In this document: positions 48,388 to 57,978 of the stretch, one piece after another | How positions within the stretch are numbered: the first letter of the stretch is position 1 | Layout: the number at the start of each line of letters is the position of its first letter | Source: Rhynchopus sp. YZ270_cl-10 | Taxonomy: Eukaryota; Euglenozoa; Diplonemea; Diplonemida; Diplonemidae | DNA length: 64,000 bases | Direction of reading: 5' to 3' | NCBI GenBank assembly: GCA_964035575.1 | Contig: OZ037849.1 | Span: 1,655,204-1,719,203 of the forward strand | Made by a program: the position numbers and the translations under genes | The notes under the pieces: model-generated | Seen by the model: the letters and a program-made list of their open reading frames with translations, nothing else | The model's database searches: none | What the model was told of the DNA's origin: nothing

Positions 48388-48599
48388 CTCTCTTTTTGCG
48401 ATTGACAAAAGCAAAACAATATGGTTTCGGACAGTTTCAGGTCGGTCACAAACTCGTTCAAAACGAAAAAGTGGAAATGATATGTACTCTTTCTTGTGTA
48501 AGGATTCTTAGTGGAGAAAGAAATTTTTTGTCTGATGCCGGTTTTTGCTCGACATAGTAAGTCAGTTCAGTCACAACTTCCGTCACAATCGAAAAAAAA

Positions 48600-49060
48600 T
48601 TTGACTCATATGTTTATAAACCCATGCTGACTTACATGTTTATTTGTTCACAAAAATCCCAGTTCATAAACATGTAAGTCAGTATGGCCGCTCTGGTGGC
48701 CGCATGTTTTTGGGTTAACTTACGTGTTTATGAAAAACCTGACTTACATGTTTATTTGTTCACAAAATTCCCTGGGTTAATAACCATGTAAGTCAGGTTT
48801 TTCATAACCATGTAAGTCAGGTTGGGACTACAACATGTTCATAAACCCAACCTGACTTACATGTATATTTCTTCACAAAATTCCCAAGATATGGCCGGTG
48901 CACTGGTCAGAGACATCACGTTTGCGGGCCAACCCCCCTGTGCGCCCGATTAGGAATACCCCTGTGCGCCCGATTAGCTTACCCCCTGTGCGCCCACCTA
49001 CCTAGTCACTGTGACCAGGTGCCTGGTCAGATCTGACCAGGTACCCTTACTAATATGCCT
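48600..49060. repeat. ACATGTAAGTCAG-rich block and GTGCGCCCGATTAG repeats
   Basis: TGACTTACATGTTTAT and its reverse complement occur about eight times between 48620 and 48870 in both orientations, able to form many fold-backs. The same words fill the ends of the insertion at 53579-54895, so this is probably another, decayed member. Three CCTGTGCGCCC(GATTAG) units follow (48940-49005). 49060-49355 shows no gene. Confidence 0.65.
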
Positions 49061-49355
49061 TACCAATATGGCCAGGGGTGTGGTATGTTGGGTGCACAAG
49101 GGAGTTTCACGATGGGGGAATACATGCTGGACATGTGCCTTATCTTATGCACAGGTGCAATGGATGGCATAGCAAACCCGTATACCCATTGCGTGTGTGG
49201 GTTTGCTGGCCTAGGACTGTACGGAAAGTGCACGGGTCCACCACAGTACAACCAGTCATGCACCAAGGGCAACTGGCTGTTTTATCAATTTTTGAACTTT
49301 TTTTTAGACATTGCCAAACCTTCTCCATAATCTGAGATCTTGGGAAACAAGATAA

Positions 49356-49427
49356 GCTCGCGTGGCGCAATGGAAGCGCGTCGGTTCCCGACGCCGGAGG
49401 TTGCGGGTTCGATCCCCGCCGCGAGTA
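49356..49427 (+). tRNA. tRNA-Arg(CCG): tRNA-Arg (CCG), C33
   Basis: Stem TCGGT/GCCGG (two G:U pairs), loop TCCCGAC gives CCG with C33. The fold is the weakest of the set but length and both arms fit. Confidence 0.82.
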
Positions 49428-49552
49428 CTTTTTGTTCATTCCAAAATATTTTTAGATTTCCTCCTTTTGTCACAAAACTTTGCCAAATTGAAAATTCAGA
49501 AATGCGAAAATATCAAAAAACAGCTCCGAAATTTGAAAGCAATTAAAAAGGA

Positions 49553-49624
49553 TTCCCCCTCCGGGGTTTGAACCCGGGTCGCCTGGGTGAAAGCCAGGTA
49601 TACTAACCACTGTACTAAAGGGGA
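49553..49624 (-). tRNA. tRNA-Glu(UUC): tRNA-Glu (UUC)
   Basis: Stem CCTGG/CCAGG, loop CTTTCAC. Confidence 0.94.
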
Positions 49625-49721
49625 GGTGATACTTAGGCACAATCCAAAAAGGGTACTTTTGTGCAAGGAACACGGAATTTCAAACGAAAAAATAAATAAA
49701 AATGAAAATCCAAAAAGACAA

Positions 49722-49793
49722 GGGCTCGGCGGGGAATTGAACCCCGGACCTCTCGCACCCTAAGCGAGAATCATGCCACTAGACCACCGAGCC
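49722..49793 (-). tRNA. tRNA-Pro(AGG): tRNA-Pro (AGG)
   Basis: Loop TTAGGGT; acceptor GGCTCGG/CCGAGCC. Confidence 0.94.
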
Positions 49794-49907
49794 ACGAATT
49801 CTCTCGCATTCTCTTCGTACCAAGGCCATAAGTTTCCATCATTCCTTGTGTGTGTTTTCGTTTTGAATAAGGTCCCCATGTAAATGCTGTCTTCGCTAAC
49901 AATCAGA

Positions 49908-49980
49908 TCCTCCTTGGCGCAGTCGGTAGCGCGTCAGGCTGTTAACCTGCAGGTCGTTGGTTCGAACCCAACAGGAGGAG
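49908..49980 (+). tRNA. tRNA-Asn(GUU): tRNA-Asn (GUU), second copy
   Basis: Identical to 44665-44737; flanks differ, so an old copy or one kept alike by conversion. The next 250 bp hold no gene. Confidence 0.94.
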
Positions 49981-50233
49981 ATTTTTCATTTTTTTGAGTT
50001 TTTGATTCTATTTTTGATTTTGAGCTAAAAATCCACATTGTGTGTCATCTTGATGTTGAAACTATTTTTCAGATTTCCAAGGTTGTCTCACCAAAAAAAC
50101 CAAACATCTTGAATGCTGTCCTAACTTGGAGATTGTTGACCTGAAGATAAAACAGATTTTGTCAGGTTTTTTTTTTGAGTTTGAAAAAGTTCAGAACAGA
50201 ATGAAAAAAGGGATCGATGCAGTGTATAAAAAA

Positions 50234-50315
50234 CGCGAACGGCAAGGTTCGAACTTGCGCATGCAGAGCACACTCGCTTAGCAGGCGAGCCCCGTAACCA
50301 CTTGGGTACGTCCGC
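50234..50315 (-). tRNA. tRNA-Ser(GCU): tRNA-Ser (GCU)
   Basis: Class II; stem CTCGC/GCGAG, loop CTGCTAA. Confidence 0.94.
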
Positions 50316-50535
50316 TTAATTACCTGTCAGTACTTAGGACGAAGCTTGTACTTTGTTTAACGACACGTTAGTGATCACTTGTGTGGTCACCAAAAATCAT
50401 CACAATTGTGACCACCAAAAAATTTTTTTGGGCACGATTTCGCGCGATGGTGAGCTCATTGCACGACGGCCGACACACCATGTTTTCCAACAAATTAAAA
50501 AAATTCCAGAAAAATTCAGGTATCAATACAAAAAG

Positions 50536-50608
50536 CACCTCCCGCGGGGCTCGAACCCGCGACCACAAGGTTAAGGGCCTTGCGCTCTACCGACTGAGCT
50601 AGGGAGGC
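50536..50608 (-). tRNA. tRNA-Lys(CUU): tRNA-Lys (CUU), second copy, C33
   Basis: Same sequence as 45738-45810 including C33, which argues against a chance error in one gene. Confidence 0.92.
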
Positions 50609-50710
50609 TCATATTAACTTAAATCAAAGAATCAAGGTGGGGTACTTGTGTGTACTAGCAACCATCACATTTTCCATCGTTGTTGCGTGAACAAAAGGAT
50701 CCGGATTATC

Positions 50711-50782
50711 TCTCCTATGGTGTAGTGGTTAGCACCCTGGACTTTGAATCCAGTAGCCGCGGTTCAAACCCGCGTGGGAGAA
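50711..50782 (+). tRNA. tRNA-Gln(UUG): tRNA-Gln (UUG)
   Basis: Stem CTGGA/TCCAG, loop CTTTGAA. Confidence 0.94.
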
Positions 50783-50896
50783 CTTTTCTTTTTCCAAGTG
50801 TTTTCAATATTTTTTGGAGCTTTGTCACACACATCTTCAATCTCTGCATTTGATGACAAAACATAGATCACAGAAATCAAACGAAAAGGTAAAGAA

Positions 50897-50978
50897 CGCT
50901 GACGGCAGGGTTCGAACCTGCGCGGGCAGAGCCCAGTGGATTTCAAGTCCACCTCCGTAACCACTTGGATACGTCAGC
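50897..50978 (-). tRNA. tRNA-Ser(UGA): tRNA-Ser (UGA)
   Basis: Class II; stem GTGGA/TCCAC, loop CTTGAAA. Confidence 0.94.
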
Positions 50979-51055
50979 ATAGTTGAGGAAGTACAACGCC
51001 CCAGATCCTGAAAATGAGCGCAAAAAAGAGAATCCAATTGATCCAAAAAAGTAGG

Positions 51056-51127
51056 CACCCGCCGTGGGGATCGAACCCACGACCATTGGATTAAAAGTCC
51101 AACGCTCTACCGCTGAGCTAGGCGGGC
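51056..51127 (-). tRNA. tRNA-Lys(UUU): tRNA-Lys (UUU)
   Basis: Stem TTGGA/TCCAA, loop CTTTTAA with normal U33. Confidence 0.94.
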
Positions 51128-51239
51128 ATTCGTTTTAAAGGAAAGAGTGATTTCAAGGCTTGTTGCGTTCTTGAAAAAAACTGACAAAAAGACGAACAGA
51201 AAGTGCCCCAAGTACGTCTCCTTGAGGGACATTTATCAG

Positions 51240-51311
51240 GGGCGTTTAGCTCAGTGGTAGAGCGCCCGTTCTGCATACGGGAGGCCGAGGGTTCGAACCC
51301 CTCAATGTCCA
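51240..51311 (+). tRNA. tRNA-Ala(UGC): tRNA-Ala (UGC), C33
   Basis: Loop TCTGCAT (C33); acceptor GGGCGTT/AATGTCC with G3:U70. Confidence 0.92.
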
Positions 51312-51394
51312 TTTTTTTGCCTTATTTTGTTGATTATTTTTTGGTTGGGCCAGTTAACACACAAAAATATGAACTGGCACCATTGTGCAGTGCC

Positions 51395-52010
51395 TGCGAT
51401 GAGGATGTGTGTGATGGTCCAATTGGCGAGTCTGATGTCATAATGTGTTCAGGAACATCCAAATGACCCATTTTCCCAACGTTTTCACATTTTTGAGCAT
51501 TTTGCTATTACGCAATAGTGGTACAATAGGCATTTTACTGGGTCATTTTAACCAACTCTATCAGGACACTTCTGATGCTCCAATTGGCGATTCTGACCTC
51601 ATAATGGCTTCATGAGCAGCCGAATAACCCGTTTTCCAAATATTTTCACATTTTTGAACATTTTGCCATTCGTGGAATGGTGGCACAAAAGTCATTTTAC
51701 TGGGTCATTTTCGCCAACTCGATCAGGGGACACTTCTGGTGCTCCAATTTGCGGTTCTGACCTCATAATGGATTCAAGAGCACCCAAATAACCCATTTTC
51801 CCAACGTTTTCACATTTTAGACTATTTTTGCTATTGCGGAATGGCAGTACAATAGGCAGTTTACTGGGTCATTTTCGCCAACTCGATCAGGATACTTCTG
51901 ATGCTCTAATCACATCGTTTAACCTCATAATGCATTCAGGAGCACCCAAATAACCCATTTTCCCAATGTTTTCGCATTTTTGACCACTTTGCTGTTGCAG
52001 AGTATCAGTA
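51395..52010 (-). repeat. 165-bp repeat family, about four units
   Basis: Same family and orientation as 27815-28420 (CACTTCTGATGCTCCAATT, GACCTCATAATGG, CATTTTCCCAACG). Here it stands without the neighbouring 5S gene. No gene seen. Confidence 0.8.
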
Positions 52011-52097
52011 AGATGAGGTCATGCAAATACAGTTTTGTGCACAATAGAAAAAAATAGTGTGTACCCCAGCTTGGCGATTCCTTTCGTCATTATTGTC

Positions 52098-52170
52098 GGT
52101 CGTGTAGCTCAGTCGGTAGAGCATTGGTCTAATAAGCCAACGGTCCCAGGTTCGAGCCCTGTCACGACCA
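52098..52170 (+). tRNA. tRNA-Ile(AAU): tRNA-Ile (AAU)
   Basis: Stem TTGGT/GCCAA, loop CTAATAA; acceptor GGTCGTG/CACGACC. Confidence 0.94.
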
Positions 52171-52250
52171 ATACTTTTTCTACTACTTTGACTTTGACCT
52201 GTTGTCAAAAAATGTTGGCCGTGTAAAAAATATGCATACCCTAAAACAAG

Positions 52251-52257
52251 GCCTCTT

Positions 52258-52306
<49 letters not shown>

Positions 52307-52323
52307 AATCCCAGGTGGAGGCA
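52251..52323 (+). tRNA. tRNA-Phe(GAA): tRNA-Phe (GAA)
   Basis: Stem TCAGA/TCTGA, loop CTGAAGA; last acceptor pair is T:T. Confidence 0.93.
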
Positions 52324-52967
52324 CTTCTCTTTTTTCCCCTCAACTCTAATAACAATTTTCAAGGTGCGCTGTGCTACTACATTGGAAAAGTGCGCTGTGC
52401 TACTACATCCCAATTTTTTGGACGAAAATTTTTTGGTATGTCGGGCGCACAGCTCAGACCCCGATATGGGCGCACAGAACACCCCCCCATTGTGGGCGCA
52501 CAGAACAGGCCCTCCGTTGTGGGCGCACAGCTCACTGTGTGCTGTGCAAGTTTCAGCATATGGCTTCTGGCAACAAAAACTTAAAAAAAAATTTTGGCCG
52601 AAAATTATTTTTTGGCCTGCAATCAAGTTGAGCTGAGATGCTATGTAACATGTAAGTCAGTCTGTTTCATGTTTCCGCTGATCAAAGTTCGTTCGAGATG
52701 GAAAGGACTGAAAAGGAAGCACATGTGGAAAAGGAAGCACATGTGGAAATGTTAAGGAATTCCCACCCATTTCCACATGTGCTTCCGGCAACAAAAACTG
52801 ATTGCTCCGGGATTTGATTTTGGTACCATTTTTCACCAAATCCAAAAAAATTGGCAGAGTAGCACAACCGCAAACGTTAGCATTATGACACGTGTTTGCG
52901 GATGTGCTCTCACCCCCAAAAAAAATGGGCAATACAAGGCCAAAAAACAAACGCACAAAAAGAAGTG
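52324..52967. other. intergenic with short local repeats
   Basis: Two GTGCGCTGTGCTACTACAT units (52363-52408), four GGGCGCACAG units (52441-52535), and GGAAGCACATGTGGAAA twice (52710-52750). One ACATGTAAGTCAG word at about 52650. No gene recognised. Confidence 0.5.
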
Positions 52968-53041
52968 TACACCTATCCGGGTTTGAACCGGAGACCTCCT
53001 CGGTGTTAACGAGGCGTCATAACCAACTAGACCATAGGTGC
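52968..53041 (-). tRNA. tRNA-Val(AAC): tRNA-Val (AAC)
   Basis: Stem CCTCG/CGAGG, loop TTAACAC; 74 nt. Confidence 0.93.
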
Positions 53042-53162
53042 TGACATTTATATGGTTCATAGAAACGAGATGGTGTGTGCATTCACCGCCCAAAACCGAA
53101 AACTGTGTCAAAATAAAAAAAAATTTGGACAGAAGAAAATGGGAATATGGGTACAAAACGAA

Positions 53163-53234
53163 GGCTTAGTGGTCTAGTGGCATGATTCTCGCTTTGGGTG
53201 CGAGAGGTCCAGGGTTCGATTCCCTGCTGAGCCC
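53163..53234 (+). tRNA. tRNA-Pro(UGG): tRNA-Pro (UGG)
   Basis: Loop TTTGGGT; otherwise the same as the CGG gene at 45271. Confidence 0.94.
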
Positions 53235-53341
53235 CTCTTTTTTTCAAGTTTTTGTGTCACAGATTTTTTGTCAGAAAAATAAATTGTGAAAAAAACTGAT
53301 CCCTTGAAAAATTGATTCTGGACAACAGAAGGAAAAAAGTG

Positions 53342-53423
53342 TGACAGGAGTGGGGTTTGAACCCACGCCTCCGAAGAGAAAGGAACTTGAGTCCTCCGCC
53401 TTAGACCTCTCGGCCATCCTGCC
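53342..53423 (-). tRNA. tRNA-Leu(CAA): tRNA-Leu (CAA)
   Basis: Class II; loop CTCAAGT; no intron. Confidence 0.93.
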
Positions 53424-53869
53424 TTGCCAACAGATTTATATTAGAAATGAAATGAGAACGATGAGAAAGGACAACCAAAACGGAGCAAAAGGAAAAACAG
53501 AAGAAAACACAACACATAAAAAGAATTCCCCGGCCGGGAATTGAACCCGGGTCTTCCGCGTGACAGGCGGAAATACTGGGCCATACTGACTTACATGGTT
53601 ATGGGAAAACTTACATGTTTATGGAAAAAACTGACTTACATGTTTATGAAAAACATGACTTACATGTTTATTAAGCCGGGGATTTTTGTGTACAAATAAA
53701 CATGTAAGTCATGTTTTTCATAACCATGTAAGTCATGTTGAGATTTTTGCCGGTTCATAACCATGTAAGTCATGTTTTTCATAAACATGTAAGTCAGTTT
53801 TTTTTTGAGGTCAGGTCGAGATTCAATACCCGGGTCGGGAACATATTTCTGCCACTTAGCCAAAAACTG

Positions 53870-53946
53870 ACTTGTCTCGGGGGTTGAACCCGCGACCATA
53901 AGAAAAGTTATACCTGCGTGGTAACCACTCGGCTACACTGTCTCAT
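53870..53946 (-). pseudogene. tRNA-like sequence inside the insertion
   Basis: A-box TAGCCGAGTGGTTACC and B-box GGGTTCAACCC at the right distance, but the anticodon arm (ATAACTTTTCTTAT) and acceptor do not make a normal tRNA. It may be a captured tRNA remnant or an internal pol III promoter. Confidence 0.45.
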
Positions 53947-54004
53947 ACTTCTCCACACAGTTTTTCTGAAGAGGTCCTGACCAAATGCGGGTTCTAGGTT
54001 ACGT

Positions 54005-54565
54005 TATCTGACTGGTGTGGTTGTGCGGGTGTGCGGGGTTCGGGTAATGTTATCTGGCTCTAGGTTACGTTATCTAGCTGGTGGTTGTGCGGGTTTGCGG
54101 GTTTGCGGGTGCGCGGGTTTGCGGGTTCTAGGTTGCGCTATCTGGCTGGTGTGGTTGTGCGGGTGCGCGGGGTTCGGACAACGTTATCTGGTTCGTGTGG
54201 TTAATAAGCTGGCTGGTGGGTGCGGGTGCGCGGGAACTAGCTGGTTCTAGGTTGCGTTATCTGGCTGGTGGTTGTGCGGGTTTGCGGGTTGACGGGTGCG
54301 CGGGTTTGCGGTCCCTAATAAGCCTAGCTGGTTCGTGTGGTTGCGCGGGTGCGCGGGGTTCGGGCAACGTTATCTGGCTGGTGTGGTTGTGCGGGTGTGC
54401 GGGGTTCGGGCACGTTATCTGGCTGGTGTGGTGGTGCGGGTGTGCGGGGTTCGGGTAACGTTATCTGGCTGGTGTGGTTGTGCGGGTGCGCGGGGTTCGG
54501 TCAGCGTTATCTGGTTCTAGGTTGCGTTATCTGGTTCGTGTGGCTGATATGGTTCTCGGGGGTCA
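54005..54565 (+). repeat. GT-rich minisatellite
   Basis: Irregular units of about 45-60 bp built from TTATCTGGCTGGTGTGG, TTGTGCGGGTGTGCGGGG and TTCGGGTAACG. Open frames across it are simple-repeat artefacts. Confidence 0.85.
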
Positions 54566-55010
54566 GTTACTTAGCTTGCTCGTGTGCTATGTTATGTGGG
54601 TGAACACCACCAGTATACTTCCCCATGTACTAAGGGTAAAAAACACTTTGTACATGGACACAAAAATTTTGCCAGAGGTCTTCATAAGCAATTTTTCACA
54701 GGCAAAAAAAATTTTTTTTTTTTCGAACGAGCTTTTTCTGAAGAAAATTTTTTTTTGTGTAGAAAAAATTTTTTTGGCCTGTAAGTGGGTCAACCTGAAA
54801 ATCCATAAACATGTAAGTTTCCCACCATAAACATGTAAGTCATGTTTTTCCCAAAACATGTAAGTGGATCCCAAAACATGTAAGTCATGGTCACCAAATA
54901 CTGACCTCTATACTACCGAGGATACAATGAAGCCTGTTTTTAAAAAGAATGCGTCCAGAGAAAGTCTTCAATCGCACCGGATCTGAAAAATAAAAAACAA
55001 AGAAAAGAAT

Positions 55011-55083
55011 TACCCCATGTGGGACTCGAACCCACAACCTTTGGATTAGAAGTCCAACGCGCTATCCATTGCGCCAATGGGGC
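55011..55083 (-). tRNA. tRNA-Arg(UCU): tRNA-Arg (UCU)
   Basis: Stem TTGGA/TCCAA, loop CTTCTAA; acceptor GCCCCAT/ATGGGGT. Confidence 0.94.
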
Positions 55084-55175
55084 TTGTTTCATATTCTTTT
55101 CTCGTTTTAAGGAAGTGTCCCTTCATGGTCAACAACACCTGTAAAAAATTGTGAAGGAAATTCAAAAATGAAAAG

Positions 55176-55248
55176 TACAACTAGCTGGGATTGAACCAGC
55201 GATCTTCCGCGTGTAAGGCGGACGTCCTAACCACTAGACGATAGCTGC
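55176..55248 (-). tRNA. tRNA-Val(UAC): tRNA-Val (UAC)
   Basis: Stem TCCGC/GCGGA, loop CTTACAC. Confidence 0.94.
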
Positions 55249-55350
55249 CCAAACTTAGTGAGATGTTGGCAAGGGTCTGACCAACTTTTTTTTGGTGTTC
55301 AAAAAATTTTTTTCAAGTCAAAAAAATGGGTTCACTGAAAAAGGTTTTCT

Positions 55351-55422
55351 AGCAGAGATAGGTTTCGATCCTATGACCTGTGGGTTATGAGCCCACCGCG
55401 CTGACCACTGCGCCACTCTGCT
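55351..55422 (-). tRNA. tRNA-iMet(CAU): initiator tRNA-Met (CAU), duplicate
   Basis: Identical to 27282-27353. Confidence 0.95.
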
Positions 55423-55473
55423 TCTAATTACTTCCAACGATGTTTTCTACATGCCCAGCTTAAAAAAGGCTAT

Positions 55474-55543
55474 GCGACCGCCGGGAATCGAACCCGGGTC
55501 GAACCCTTGGGAGGGGTCCATCATGCCACTAGACCACGGTCGC
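55474..55543 (-). tRNA. tRNA-Gly(CCC): tRNA-Gly (CCC), duplicate
   Basis: Identical to 27405-27474. Confidence 0.93.
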
Positions 55544-55569
55544 CTTATCAAGGGATAAAAGGGCTCGAC

Positions 55570-55641
55570 GCTCTCGTGGCCTAGTGGTTAAGGCACAGGT
55601 CTTATGAGCCTGGGATCGCGGGTTCAAACCCCGCCGGGAGC
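55570..55641 (+). tRNA. tRNA-Ile(UAU): tRNA-Ile (UAU), duplicate
   Basis: Identical to 27501-27572. Confidence 0.93.
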
Positions 55642-55722
55642 AAAGCCTTTTTTTGTTCAGTGAATCATGTTCATTCCTCCTGCTCGTTTCATGACTCCTC
55701 CAGAAGTTGCAAAGGAACAGTA

Positions 55723-55804
55723 GCGGACGTATCCAAGTGGTTACGGAGGTGCACTCGAAATGCATTGGGCTCTGCCCGCGCAGGTTCAAATCCTGCCGTC
55801 CGCG
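55723..55804 (+). tRNA. tRNA-Ser(CGA): tRNA-Ser (CGA), duplicate
   Basis: Identical to 27654-27735, while the spacer before it has drifted (TGCTCGTTTC against TGTTCTTTCG). Confidence 0.95.
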
Positions 55805-55889
55805 TTATTGTCTTTTTGCTGTGTAGGGGGAACCCTGTACATTCCATACATCTCAAATAGCCCAAATAAATTTTCACTGGGAGTAAGTG

Positions 55890-56505
55890 ATTAGGGCTGA
55901 TTAGGGATGTGTGATGCTCCAATTTGCGGTTACGACTTCATAATGGATTCAGGAGCATCCAAACATCCCATTTTCCCGTTAGTTTCCCATTTTTGACGAT
56001 CTGGCTATTGCAGAATAGAGGTGAAAATGACATTTTGCTGGGTCATTTTCGCGAACTCGATTAGGGCACTTCTGATGCTCTAATTTGCGGTTACAACCTC
56101 ATAATGAATTCAGGAGCATCCGAATGACCCATTATCCCAACGTTTTCACATTTTGGACGATCTTGCTATTGCGGAGTATCCGGTGGAAAATCGGAAAATT
56201 CCATGTGTACCGTGTTTCACTGGGAGTAAGTGATTAGGACATGTGTGATGCTCCAATTTGCGGTTCCGACCTCATGATGGCTTCAGGAGCATCCAAATAA
56301 CCCGTTTTCCCAACGTTTTCGCATTTTTGACCAGTTGGGCTGTTGCGGAATAGCAGGTAAAAACGGTCATTTTGGCCACCTCAATTAGGGCACTTCTGAT
56401 GCTCCAATCAAATCGTCCGACCTCATAATGGGTTCGGGAGCACCCAAATAACACATATTCCCAACGTTTTCGCGTTTTTGATCCTGTGTGAGCAATCCAG
56501 AACAA
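55890..56505 (-). repeat. 165-bp repeat family, duplicate of 27815-28420
   Basis: Four units with scattered point changes against the left copy; the first spacer has a small insertion (GATTAGGGCTGATTAGGG). Confidence 0.8.
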
Positions 56506-56534
56506 CTTTCTGCTTCAGTAAAAAAAAGTAAAAA

Positions 56535-56653
56535 GGATTCAAGCACCCGGACTTCCCAGCTGGTCACCCACGCCAGTACTATCCAGGCCTGCTGGTGCTT
56601 AACTTCTCAAATCAGGCGGGATGAGGTGTATTCACCAGAGTATGGCCGAATCC
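56535..56653 (-). rRNA. 5S rRNA: 5S rRNA, duplicate
   Basis: 119 nt, identical to 28447-28565. Confidence 0.95.
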
Positions 56654-56738
56654 AATACTGAGTCATGATGGACAACATGTGAACAGGTTGTTTGTGACCT
56701 AACAACGAACCAGAAATAGGACAGTGAACAAAAAACAA

Positions 56739-56810
56739 GGCACTAGAGGGGATCGAACCCTCGACCTCTCGCTTACTGGGCGAGCGCTCTAACCACTGAG
56801 CTATAGCGCC
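56739..56810 (-). tRNA. tRNA-Thr(AGU): tRNA-Thr (AGU), C33, duplicate
   Basis: Identical to 28651-28722, C33 included. Confidence 0.9.
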
Positions 56811-56931
56811 ATGCTTTCTCTCCATCTTCTTTTCTTTGAAGGGGGTCTTTTGAAATGTACAGAGCACGCATCAAAAATTTCCTTCATACCTCCGCGATGG
56901 TGAAAAAATTTTTAACGAAGGAGCCTAGTAA

Positions 56932-57013
56932 GGCGAGGTGGCCGAGTGGTCTAAGGCGCTACGTTCAGGTCGTAGTCTCTTCGGGGGCGTGAGTTCAAAC
57001 CTCACCCTCGTCA
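56932..57013 (+). tRNA. tRNA-Leu(CAG): tRNA-Leu (CAG), duplicate
   Basis: Identical to 28843-28924. Confidence 0.94.
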
Positions 57014-57091
57014 CTTTTTCTTCGTTGTGTGATCACTTAAAAGCCTATTTCGGCCCAAAGCTTGTTGTTTTAAAGAAGCATCATAATTGTG

Positions 57092-57163
57092 GGGCTCTTA
57101 GCTCAGTGGAAGAGCGCCCGTTCCGCATACGGGAGGCCGAGAGTTCGAACCTCTCAGGGTCCA
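57092..57163 (+). tRNA. tRNA-Ala(CGC): tRNA-Ala (CGC), C33, duplicate
   Basis: Identical to 29001-29072. Confidence 0.92.
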
Positions 57164-57240
57164 CAGTTTTTTTTTCCCCTGTTTTGTTTCTCCTGTGTAA
57201 ATTGGTTCTCAGAGCTTTCACACCTTGCTCCCTAAAATGT

Positions 57241-57312
57241 GGCTGTTTAGCTCAGTGGTAGAGCACATCATCCGTAATGATGGGGTCGTGGGTTCAATCC
57301 CCACAGCGGCCT
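57241..57312 (+). tRNA. tRNA-Thr(CGU): tRNA-Thr (CGU), C33, duplicate
   Basis: Identical to 29149-29220. Confidence 0.9.
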
Positions 57313-57419
57313 AGGTTTTTTTCAGAGCTCCCCAAGAATTTCCAACCTAACTTGGGGTTTGTGGGTTTGCGGTCACTGGTGCACACATGGCCTGTGGACG
57401 GGCAGGGACAAAAAAAATT

Positions 57420-57749
57420 GGGTGCTTGCGTTGTGTGCTGGATCGGGACCACCAGTAAACTGGCAATCCCACATCCAGTTCTAATATTTGAAGTGTGAAA
57501 TAGAACGCAATCGGAAGATTAGTTTACACGAATGTAAGAATAATATCGTCATGGTAATATTCTGTACAGATTGTACGGGATTTACTATCATATGAGAGTA
57601 GTCCGTCGCAGGCCACATCGGGCCCGCAACATGACCGGTCTTCACACAAAATTGTAAAAGAATTTTCCTTGGAAAAAATGTCTTTTTCAAGTTTTTGTTG
57701 TTGCTGAACGAGTTGTTTGGTTTCGAAGTAGCACACTAACTTAGCACCC
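57420..57749 (-). ncRNA. RNA-X (copy 3)
   Basis: Duplicate of 29337-29665 with a changed stretch near its middle (TTTTTTCCAAGGAAAATTC against TTTCTTCTGAGAAAATTC) and otherwise nearly identical. Same end stems and a T-run of at least seven. Confidence 0.75.
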
Positions 57750-57772
57750 AAACATGCAGCAAACATCGGAAT

Positions 57773-57806
57773 ACAAGACAGGGTCGTCTTGTTGGAGGTG
57801 GGTCAG
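57773..57806 (-). promoter_or_regulatory. class-2 promoter element of RNA-X copy 3
   Basis: CTGACCCACCTCCAACAAG on the minus strand, 57 bp upstream of RNA-X. It is closer to the consensus than the element of copy 1. Confidence 0.8.
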
Positions 57807-57859
57807 GGTCTGGACATCCTCAAATGTGCACACCTAATACAACAGAAGAAAAGGAAAAA

Positions 57860-57978
57860 GGATTCAAGCACCCGGACTTCCCAGCTGGTCACCCACGCCA
57901 GTACTATCCAGGCCTGCTGGTGCTTAACTTCTCAAATCAGGCGGGATGAGGTGTATTCACCAGAGTATGGCCGAATCC
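57860..57978 (-). rRNA. 5S rRNA: 5S rRNA, duplicate
   Basis: 119 nt, identical to 29776-29894. A 5S fragment follows at about 58032-58087 as in the left copy. Confidence 0.95.

Larger units (their letters stand above)
53579..54895. mobile_element. 1.3-kb non-autonomous hAT-like insertion in tRNA-Asp
   Basis: 1,317 bp flanked by the 8-bp duplication AAATACTG. Left end GGCCATACTGACTTACATG, right end (inverted) GGTGACCATGACTTACATG: imperfect terminal repeats, followed by many subterminal ACATGTAAGTCA words, as hAT transposases need. Inside: a tRNA-like piece (53875-53945), a GT-rich minisatellite (54010-54560) and an AT-rich stretch. No transposase; it could have been moved by a hAT enzyme such as the one at 10244, though the termini cannot be matched here. 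Confidence 0.85.
53526..54922 (-). pseudogene. tRNA-Asp (GUC) gene split by a transposon
   Basis: 53526-53578 is the 3' part and 54904-54922 the 5' part of tRNA-Asp; together they equal the intact gene at 47332 base for base. AAATACTG, in the D-arm/anticodon-arm region, stands on both sides of the insert. The exact match suggests a recent hit. Confidence 0.95.

Noticed and set aside
53870-53946. Missing tRNA-Leu(UAA)
   Set aside because: Considered, but the anticodon arm does not fold properly and the piece lies inside a mobile insert.
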